A DNA stretch of 14,325 bases, from the NCBI GenBank assembly GCA_002788865.1, contig PFSC01000178.1:1-14325 (forward strand), written 5' to 3'. Under the pieces are notes generated by a model. The model saw only the letters and a program-made list of their open reading frames with translations, made no database searches and was not told the DNA's origin. This document shows, piece by piece, positions 6,619-12,678 of this stretch. Position 1 is the first letter of the stretch; the number at the start of each line of letters is the position of its first letter. The translations under genes were made by a program, and so were the position numbers. The DNA comes from Candidatus Roizmanbacteria bacterium CG_4_9_14_0_2_um_filter_39_13. GTDB taxonomy: Bacteria > Patescibacteriota > Microgenomatia > UBA1406 > GWC2-37-13.

Positions 6619-7457
6619 AAGAACAAAATTTCATGCAGGTACTTCATGCTATTGCAACAGCATATCAAGACATATCTGTCATGAAAATGAAGGAGACTCG
6701 AACATTTATCGACCATGCGAGGTTGTATGTCTCTATGCTAAAAGATATTTTTGAATCTCTCAGGTATTCTCATCCACTTCTCCACCAACTCAATGGAAAC
6801 CCTGATGCAAAAAAACCCCTTGCAAAAATATTAATTACGGCAAATACAAAATTTCATGGAGATATTCTTCGTCGAATTTTCGAAAAATTTCTGGATGACA
6901 AAGACGAAGAGGGGGATGTGTTCCTTGTAGGAAGGATAGGAAAAGATCTTCTTGCCCAATATGGACAAAGGGAGGAAATAAAACTTATTGATATTTCTGA
7001 TATCAATATGGAGATGGCACAACTCAAACCACTCATTCCCTATCTTTTTCAATATAAAAAAATTAATTTGTATTATGCTAAATTCAAAAGTGTCATGACC
7101 CAAGACCCAGAAGTTTCTGAAATAACCAATATCAATAAACTACTTGAAGAAGAGCTCGAGGCTGAAAAAGAAGAACGCAAAATGAAAGAGGCTCCACCCA
7201 CATACCTCTTTGAACCTGCTGGTGAAAAAATAGTTTCATTTCTCAATAACAACGTGGTCATCTCTCTCCTGAGGCAGGCTGTACTGGAAACCCAACTTGC
7301 CAGATTTGCAGCTCGCTTGAAAGCCATGGATTCTCTTCTCTCGCGTATTGATGAAAATATGGATTCTCTCAAAAAACAACAACGGAAAATCAATCACAAC
7401 TTGAGCAATAAAAAACAACTTGAGCGTATATCAGGAATGTTTTTTTGGAATCAGTAA
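6597..7457 (+). CDS. atpG: F1-type ATPase gamma-like central shaft subunit
   Basis: Gamma is the rotating central shaft of F1. The 286-aa protein fits: an N-terminal helix (about 1-60) and a C-terminal helix (about 222-286) that could form the long coiled coil, with an alpha/beta domain between. The C-terminal stretch LETQLARFAARLKAMDSLLS, followed by QRKINHNLSNKKQLERISG, matches the family pattern E..aRm.AMd.At.Na...i..l....N..RQ..IT.El.EI..G. The usual central SDRGLCGGLN motif is replaced by TANTKFHGDI, so the protein is divergent. An acidic coiled insertion (EEELEAEKEERKMKE, about 184-198) is unusual. The ATG at 6597 lies inside alpha (22-bp overlap); ATG at 6633 is an alternative. The gene is followed 27 bp later by beta. 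Confidence 0.85.
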   Translation: MQSKEIVEEQNFMQVLHAIATAYQDISVMKMKETRTFIDHARLYVSMLKDIFESLRYSHPLLHQLNGNPDAKKPLAKILITANTKFHGDILRRIFEKFLDDKDEEGDVFLVGRIGKDLLAQYGQREEIKLIDISDINMEMAQLKPLIPYLFQYKKINLYYAKFKSVMTQDPEVSEITNINKLLEEELEAEKEERKMKEAPPTYLFEPAGEKIVSFLNNNVVISLLRQAVLETQLARFAARLKAMDSLLSRIDENMDSLKKQQRKINHNLSNKKQLERISGMFFWNQ

Positions 7458-7467
7458 CCATATACTC

Positions 7468-7473
7468 TATACT
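7468..7473 (+). promoter_or_regulatory. Possible internal -10 box before the beta gene
   Basis: TATACT occurs at 7461-7466 and again at 7468-7473 in the 27-bp gamma-beta gap. The second copy is 11 nt before the ATG. It could give extra beta-epsilon transcript with a very short leader, but A/T-rich DNA produces such hexamers by chance. Confidence 0.25.
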
Positions 7474-7484
7474 TAAATGAACAT

Positions 7485-8861
7485 ATGAAGAAAAAAGGAT
7501 CAATACTCTCAATAAAAGGACAGATCGTCGAGGTCGCTTTCTACGACAACCCCCCCCGACGATATGACCTTTATGTTATGGAGGATGACCCGAAAGCTGT
7601 TCTAGAAGTATATACTTCTGCATCGGCTCAATCTGTGTACTGTCTCTCTCTTACTCAGACTCATCACTTTTATAAAGGAGCTGACGTCATAAACACCGAA
7701 AAAACACTCACTATACCTGTAGGAACCCATGTGCTTGGTCGTGCGATGAACGTATTTGGCGAACCGATTGACGGAAAAGAAAACTTTAATTTTGACGAAA
7801 GCTACTCTATCTTTGCAAATAATAAAAATCCAGAAAATATCGTCGTTTCAAAGGAAACTCTGGAAACAGGAGTAAAAATTGTAGACTTTTTCACACCTCT
7901 TTTGAAAGGTGGAAAAATAGGTCTGTTTGGAGGAGCAGGCGTAGGAAAAACTGTACTTCTGACCGAAATCATCCACAACATCAGCCTCAAACAGAAAGAC
8001 TCACATGTCTCTGTGTTTTCTGGTATTGGAGAGCGGAGTCGGGAAGGACAAGAGTTGTATGAAGCGCTTGACGAGACGGGAGTACTTTCATCAGTTGTAC
8101 TTATTTATGGAGAGATGAGCAAAAATCCTGCAGTTCGGTATCGTACTGGATTTGCCGGAGTGGCACTTGCCGAACATTTCAGAGATGTACAGAAAAAAAA
8201 CGTGCTCTTTTTTGTCGATAATATGTATCGATTTGCACAAGCTGGATATGAGCTTGGCACTTTGATGAGTCAGATTCCCTCAGAGGGTGGATACCAGCCA
8301 ACACTCGCTTCTGATATGGCTCATATCCACGAAAGGCTTTACTCAACAAAAGAAAGTGAAGTGACCACCTTTGAAACGATCTACGTACCAGCGGATGATA
8401 TCACCGACCCTGGAGTCCAGGCTGTTCTCCCCTATCTTGATGCACGTGTTGTTCTCTCGCGGTGGATTTATCAAGAAGGGCGCTTTCCTGCAATCAATAC
8501 TCTCCACTCCAACTCGAGCGCACTCAATCCAGATATTATTGGACAAGAACACTATGATACATATCTTCAAACACAAGCTCTCCTGAAAGAGTCGGTAAAT
8601 CTCGAAAAAATAGCATCACTCATCGGAGAATCTGAACTCTCTCAAGAAAACCGCATCATGTTCAAACGATCTCAAATCATAAAAAACTATATGACTCAAA
8701 AATTCATCACCGCTTCAGGTGAAAAACTTCAAAAAAGCACGTACGTACCTCTGAGCAGTACCATACATGATGTCAAAGCAATTCTGAAGGGAGATTATGA
8801 TATATATTTACCTCAAGAGTTCCTCTATATTCAATCGCTAAGTGATATTAAATTACCGTAA
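7485..8861 (+). CDS. atpD: F1-type ATPase beta-like catalytic subunit with eroded motifs
   Basis: The catalytic subunit of an F1-type ATPase. Seen: Walker A GGAGVGKT (149-156), catalytic Glu in GERSREG (E183), Walker B LFFVDNMYRF (D245), SQIPSEGGYQPTLASDM and YVPADDITDP. These predict ATP hydrolysis. Departures from the very conserved family: the DPLDSTSR region reads NTLHSNSS, the adenine-stacking Tyr before it is Phe (F334), and the DELSEED lever reads SELSQEN (383-389) and so has lost most of its acidity. MNEPPGAR reads MSKNPAVR. The 458-aa length is close to normal (about 460-480), and the C-terminal end is divergent. Closely spaced between gamma (27 bp) and epsilon (23 bp). No Shine-Dalgarno. 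The erosion suggests a specialised paralogue rather than the housekeeping ATP synthase. Confidence 0.93.
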   Translation: MKKKGSILSIKGQIVEVAFYDNPPRRYDLYVMEDDPKAVLEVYTSASAQSVYCLSLTQTHHFYKGADVINTEKTLTIPVGTHVLGRAMNVFGEPIDGKENFNFDESYSIFANNKNPENIVVSKETLETGVKIVDFFTPLLKGGKIGLFGGAGVGKTVLLTEIIHNISLKQKDSHVSVFSGIGERSREGQELYEALDETGVLSSVVLIYGEMSKNPAVRYRTGFAGVALAEHFRDVQKKNVLFFVDNMYRFAQAGYELGTLMSQIPSEGGYQPTLASDMAHIHERLYSTKESEVTTFETIYVPADDITDPGVQAVLPYLDARVVLSRWIYQEGRFPAINTLHSNSSALNPDIIGQEHYDTYLQTQALLKESVNLEKIASLIGESELSQENRIMFKRSQIIKNYMTQKFITASGEKLQKSTYVPLSSTIHDVKAILKGDYDIYLPQEFLYIQSLSDIKLP

Positions 8862-8884
8862 CCGCCTTTGATATTTTTTTCCTT

Positions 8885-9190
8885 ATGTCTGATAAATCAA
8901 TTCACTTACTCATACTGACTCCAGATGAACGAATCTTTGATGATCAAGTACATTCGATAAGCTGTGAGAACGAACTTGGAAAACTTGATATTTTACCTGA
9001 GCACAGTAATTTCATGTCGATGATTGATAAAGAAGTCACAATAAGAACTCTTTTAGGAAACGAGATACAACTTCCTATTGACCAAGCAATCTTACAGGTA
9101 TTAAAGGATAAAGTCGTGATCCTCATGAATATTGATGTATCTAAAAATGAACCTGACCTTAAAGCTATCGTGGACAAATTTCAAGAATAG
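8885..9190 (+). CDS. atpC: F1-type ATPase epsilon-like subunit, N-terminal domain only
   Basis: Epsilon sits at the foot of the gamma shaft and normally contacts the c-ring. The 101-aa protein covers the beta-sandwich domain: ILTPDERIFDDQVHSISCEN, then GKLDILPEHSNFMSMI, which fits the family pattern vtPer.ifsgeV..v..pg..Ge.giLpgHap. It stops where the two C-terminal regulatory helices normally begin (full-length epsilon is about 130-140 aa), so inhibition by an extended C-terminal arm is not expected. Last gene of the operon; a palindromic repeat and a convergent gene follow. Confidence 0.85.
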   Translation: MSDKSIHLLILTPDERIFDDQVHSISCENELGKLDILPEHSNFMSMIDKEVTIRTLLGNEIQLPIDQAILQVLKDKVVILMNIDVSKNEPDLKAIVDKFQE

Positions 9191-9210
9191 AACCTGTCTT
9201 TACATCATGG

Positions 9211-9260
9211 ATGTCATCCTTCGGTCTCCACCATTCGGCGGATCCTACTCAGAATGACAT
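9211..9260. repeat. Palindromic repeat between convergent genes, possible terminator
   Basis: ATGTCAT (9211-9217) and ATGACAT (9254-9260) are inverted ends of an element with the typical strings TCCTTCGG and CTACTCAGAATGACAT. The interior pairs poorly. It sits in the 84-bp gap between the end of epsilon (+) and the end of the P-type ATPase (-), where it could stop transcription from either side. No T run follows, so the terminator role is only inferred. Confidence 0.5.
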
Positions 9261-9274
9261 TGGATTTTATTACA

Positions 9275-11857
9275 TTATCCGCCCCTAACTCTTCTCGCAA
9301 CACCTATCACCCCGAGAATTGATGCAGAAACAAACACATACATGACGAACTCTCCTATCTGGAGACTTTGTATCCGAAAAATACTTGAGAGAAATGACGA
9401 TCGAATAATGGTAAATTGAATGAGAATAGGAGCAGCAACGGTAAAAAGAAAGATTGGTGAAAGTAACTGGCTGAGCTTGCGATCCGACCTTCGAGATACC
9501 CATATATCTACAAATATGAACGCTTGTATGATCGCAAGCACGGTAAACGCTACAGTCTGTGGATCACCACCAACGTATCCTTTTGTCCCAGAAAGTAGTG
9601 TGTAGGATAAAATAACTATCGCAGACGCAGCAATTCCAATGAGTGCGATGTAGCCGATGTCATTTCTCTTGAGAATCACAAGAGAGCGATCGGGTTTCTG
9701 ACTCATCACATGGGAGCTTTTTGGAGAAAAACCCATTGCAAGAGCTGGTACTCCATCTGATATCAGATTTATATACAAGAGCTGTATGGGAATAAGAATC
9801 GGTGGAAATCCGAGAACAAGTCCTATGACAAGAACCAAACCTTCAGTGAGATTCCCGGTAAGAAGGTACTTTATCGAATTGTTTAAACGAACAACAATAT
9901 TGCGCCCTTCCTCCACCGCATTGACTATGGTTGCAAAATTATCATCAAGTATGACCATATCAGCAACTTCCCTCGCGACATCAGTGCCCACCTTCCCCAT
10001 AGCAACACCGACATCCGCTTGTTTGAGAGCTACTGCGTCATTGACTCCGTCACCAGTCACTGTCACGACTTCTCCAAGTGCTTGAAATAACGAGACGATT
10101 CGACTCTTGTGTATCGGCGTGGTGCGTGCGAATATTTTAGTATGAGGAAGTACTTCAAGGAGTTTTTCATCTGAATACGAATCTATCTGGTCGCCAGTGA
10201 TAATTGCATCGCCTTTTTTCATGAGCCCGATACTCACCCCGATACTTTCGGAGGTTTTTTCATTGTCTCCGGTGATCATCACCACTTTAATTCCTGCAGA
10301 AGCAGCACGCTCAAGAGCTTCCAATACTTCTTTTCGGGGAGGATCATGAAGTGCTGCCATACCAAGAAATACCATCCCTTCTTTTTGTAAAGAATTGTCT
10401 TGATGAAACTCTGGTTGTTGAGATTTCTGAAGAGATTGAAACGTTTGTGTATGCCGATCATCATCTTGATAGGCAAATGCAAGTACGCGAAGCCCATGCC
10501 TTGACCACTCTTCAAGTACTGCGTTTATTTCTTCACGTCTGTCATCCGTTAGCTTTACGATTGATCCGTCAATCAAAATATGAGATGAAATATGCAGAAT
10601 TGATTCTGGAGCACCTTTTGAAAAAACATGCTCTTTATCATCATGTTCAATGTGTTTCACGAGCACACTCATGCGTTTTTGGATTGAGTCAAATGATATC
10701 TCATCGACAAGCTCCCATTCCCCGCGAACAACTCGATCGCTCATTTCTTTGTCACGAGCGATCATGAGGAGCGCTCCTTCTGTGGGATCGCCAAGTACTT
10801 CTGTTCCTCCATGTGTATCGACAAGTGATGCTGTCGAACACAAGATGCCATTTATCAAAAGAAGCTTTTCTGTTTCACTTTTTCCTATCGCGCGCAAATT
10901 GGTTTGATGAACATGTTCATCAAACCACAGTTCTTTGACAGTCATTTTATTTTCTGTGAGCGTACCGGTTTTGTCGGTTGCGATAAGTGTCGTATTTCCA
11001 ATCGCTTCAATGGCGGCTAGTTTGCGGACAATGGCATTTCGCTTTGCCATATGTTTGACTCCAATGGACAGAATGACGGTCATAGCCGCAGGAAGACTCT
11101 CTGGGACAACAGCCACTGCAAGCGAAATCGCAAGGAGAAATGATGGAAATGCACCTTGCCCCTGCAATGCTGAAAGTACAAATACTACAAGAGAGATGAT
11201 GATTCCTACAAGACCTACAACTTCTGTGAGGTGCGCAAGTTTTTTTTGGAGCGGAGTCTGAACGTGCCCAACTGTAGCTAAATTTTCTGCAATTTTGCCA
11301 AACTTCGTTTTCATTCCGATCTGCATCACAATTGCCTGAGCTCTCCCCCTTGAGACTATTGTGCCCATAAACACCATATCGGCTTTATTTTTCACGACCG
11401 GGAATGATTCACCAGTCAAAGAAGATTCGTTGACTTCAAGATTGTGAGACTCTACAATACGTGTGTCCGCAGGAATCTTTACCCCTTCTTCAATGATAAT
11501 CAAATCTCCTGGAACGAGATTTTTACTATCTATTTCCTGTTCCTTTCCGTCACGAATCACTCGGATAGAGCTTACCGAAAGTTGTTTGAGTGCAGCCACC
11601 GCCTGGTCTGCCTTGAATTCTTGAAACATCCCAAACCCTGCATTGATAAAAATGATTATCAAAATGAGTGAGCCATCTATGGTTTCACCGATGAAAAATG
11701 ACAGCCCCGCAGCGATGAGAAGAAGAATGATGAGAAAGCTTGAAATTTGTTCAATAAATTTCTTGATCCACGAGATTTTACGCCTATCTTGGATCACATT
11801 CATTCCAAAAACTTTTTGAAGTTTTATTGCTTCAACTGTCGTTATTCCCTTTGACAT
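9275..11857 (-). CDS. P2-type cation-transporting ATPase, Ca2+-pump-like
   Basis: An integral membrane pump that uses ATP to move a cation, most likely Ca2+. With the ATG at 11857 it is 860 aa. Seen: TGES (148-151), phosphorylation motif DKTGTLT (D295), FSKGAPE (412-418), MITGDN (527-532) and TGDGVND (601-607), with ten predicted membrane segments (pairs near 39-79, 209-267, 661-710, 733-787 and 799-853). Ion-site residues match SERCA: PESLP in M4 (E253; SERCA has PEGLP), N669 and E672 in M5 (NLTE), N697 and D701 in M6 (NLISD). The SERCA M8 Glu is Gln (Q778), as in plasma-membrane Ca2+ pumps. The N-terminus is short and begins at KGITTVEA. An upstream TTG (11872) is possible, but the extra five residues are read from spacer DNA next to a repeat. 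Confidence 0.93.
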   Translation of the reverse strand: MSKGITTVEAIKLQKVFGMNVIQDRRKISWIKKFIEQISSFLIILLLIAAGLSFFIGETIDGSLILIIIFINAGFGMFQEFKADQAVAALKQLSVSSIRVIRDGKEQEIDSKNLVPGDLIIIEEGVKIPADTRIVESHNLEVNESSLTGESFPVVKNKADMVFMGTIVSRGRAQAIVMQIGMKTKFGKIAENLATVGHVQTPLQKKLAHLTEVVGLVGIIISLVVFVLSALQGQGAFPSFLLAISLAVAVVPESLPAAMTVILSIGVKHMAKRNAIVRKLAAIEAIGNTTLIATDKTGTLTENKMTVKELWFDEHVHQTNLRAIGKSETEKLLLINGILCSTASLVDTHGGTEVLGDPTEGALLMIARDKEMSDRVVRGEWELVDEISFDSIQKRMSVLVKHIEHDDKEHVFSKGAPESILHISSHILIDGSIVKLTDDRREEINAVLEEWSRHGLRVLAFAYQDDDRHTQTFQSLQKSQQPEFHQDNSLQKEGMVFLGMAALHDPPRKEVLEALERAASAGIKVVMITGDNEKTSESIGVSIGLMKKGDAIITGDQIDSYSDEKLLEVLPHTKIFARTTPIHKSRIVSLFQALGEVVTVTGDGVNDAVALKQADVGVAMGKVGTDVAREVADMVILDDNFATIVNAVEEGRNIVVRLNNSIKYLLTGNLTEGLVLVIGLVLGFPPILIPIQLLYINLISDGVPALAMGFSPKSSHVMSQKPDRSLVILKRNDIGYIALIGIAASAIVILSYTLLSGTKGYVGGDPQTVAFTVLAIIQAFIFVDIWVSRRSDRKLSQLLSPIFLFTVAAPILIQFTIIRSSFLSSIFRIQSLQIGEFVMYVFVSASILGVIGVARRVRGG

Positions 11858-11875
11858 AAGTACCAATACCAAATA

Positions 11876-11923
11876 TCAATTTCTAAATTCTAAATTCCAT
11901 ATTCTATATTCTATATTCTAATC
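11876..11923. repeat. ATTCTAAATTC-type simple repeat array
   Basis: Near-tandem AATTTCTAAATTCTAAATTC and ATATTCTATATTCTATATTCT units fill the gap between the P-type ATPase start and the 3' end of the HEPN-like gene. The array also supplies the last codons and TAG stop of that gene (minus strand, ending E-Y-R-I). The same class of repeat is seen inside transketolase and after the glycosyltransferase. Confidence 0.6.
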
Positions 11924-12392
11924 TCTTCAGCTCTCTATATGCGTTGCTCATAGTATTAAGAATATCGTCAATCATATCTCTGGCCTCGTCGTATGTGACA
12001 CGTTTGAGGTTGTGTGGATAGTAATGAATGACTTGGTTTCTACATTTTTTCCAAATATGCCATATTGATTGTGCAAGGTCGTCAGTGGTTCGCTCGCGAA
12101 TTTGTGCATATACCGACTTGTCTCCAAGCCTGCCCATCATGTGAGGAGAAAGATATTTCCCGACCCGAAAATGATCCGAAATATAATCTTCGTGCCGAAT
12201 GAATCCAACATCCAAAAACAATTGTTTTAAGTACCCCTCATAGGTTTTTGCATAGGGAAACACAATAAACGAATAATCCTTAAATCTATGCGGCCTGACA
12301 ATATCTATCAGAAATTTTCCCTCAAGAATGAGATCTTGTTGAGGCGCAGAAAGATATCGCCAAACATCGTCTTTTTGAATCAAAGAAAGCAT
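11904..12392 (-). CDS. HEPN-like protein with R-x4-H motif, possible RNase
   Basis: A 162-aa, mostly helical, soluble protein without a signal peptide. The segment CRNQVIHYYPHN carries R118-N119-x3-H123, the R-x4-H signature of HEPN domains, many of which are RNases of toxin-antitoxin, abortive-infection and CRISPR-linked systems. Before it, FPYAKTYEGYLKQLFLDVGF (45-64) resembles the Y.KA.EG.L..LL...G helix seen next to HEPN domains of RnlA/LsoA-type toxins; that resemblance is from memory and uncertain. No antitoxin-like gene flanks it: upstream is a repeat spacer and downstream is the P-type ATPase on the same strand. The start ATG at 12392 has a TATGAT hexamer 8 nt before it. The last four residues (EYRI) and stop come from a simple repeat, so the native C-terminus may have been altered. 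Confidence 0.6.
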   Translation of the reverse strand: MLSLIQKDDVWRYLSAPQQDLILEGKFLIDIVRPHRFKDYSFIVFPYAKTYEGYLKQLFLDVGFIRHEDYISDHFRVGKYLSPHMMGRLGDKSVYAQIRERTTDDLAQSIWHIWKKCRNQVIHYYPHNLKRVTYDEARDMIDDILNTMSNAYRELKRLEYRI

Positions 12393-12400
12393 ATATGTTT

Positions 12401-12406
12401 ATCATA
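12401..12406 (-). promoter_or_regulatory. Possible -10 box (TATGAT) for the HEPN-like gene
   Basis: On the minus strand TATGAT lies 8 nt before the ATG at 12392, so a transcript would have a leader of only 1-3 nt. No -35 element is clear. Confidence 0.35.
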
Positions 12407-12490
12407 TAACGTGGAGCACGTAGCGCGCAACGTGTAACGTACTATTGTATACGTTTGCGCTATACGAATTGCGTTAGGCGACACACATTG

Positions 12491-12590
12491 TCATGCTGAG
12501 GTGAAACCGAAGCATCCATGCGTTGACAATGAAAATACATGGATTCTTCTCCGCCAGTTGGCGGAGAGCACGCCCACTGGGAGATTTACA
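12491..12590. repeat. Decayed palindromic repeat with nested 16-nt hairpin
   Basis: The left arm TGTCATGCTGAGGTGAAACC leads to GAAGCATCCATG, and the right arm starts CATGGATTCTTC. The expected closing arm is missing; instead a perfect small hairpin TCCGCCA-GT-TGGCGGA (12550-12565) interrupts it. A 14-nt direct repeat GATATCGAGC(G/A)AGC (12597-12610 and 12633-12646) follows. The rest of the 12393-12678 spacer holds only GC-richer repeat-like DNA and no gene. Confidence 0.55.
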
Positions 12591-12666
12591 AAATGCGATA
12601 TCGAGCGAGCTTCTTTATAACACTAGAAAAATGATATCGAGCAAGCACATTCAAGAATGAGTATTG

Positions 12667-12672
12667 TATAAT
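12667..12672 (+). promoter_or_regulatory. Perfect -10 box (TATAAT) for the glycosyltransferase, leaderless mRNA predicted
   Basis: TATAAT ends 6 nt before the ATG at 12679, so transcription would start at or within 1-2 nt of the A of the start codon. This also argues that the in-frame TTG at 12664, which lies across the -10 box, is not the start. No good -35 is seen. Confidence 0.5.
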
Positions 12673-12678
12673 ATACAT

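Noticed and set aside
9786..10767. Plus-strand ORFs of 99 and 138 codons opposite the cation pump
   Set aside because: They lie entirely antisense to well-conserved P-type ATPase motifs and show no family features.
11858..11872. TTG start giving a five-residue extension of the cation pump
   Set aside because: The added MVLVL residues come from spacer next to a repeat array, and ATG at 11857 begins the conserved region.
12410..12480. Possible structured RNA or tRNA in the CACGTAGCGCGCAACGTG region
   Set aside because: No cloverleaf or known RNA fold could be drawn; it looks like short repeated ACGT-type strings.
12664..12678. TTG start five codons upstream of the glycosyltransferase ATG
   Set aside because: Those codons consist of the TATAAT -10 box; ATG at 12679 is the natural start.
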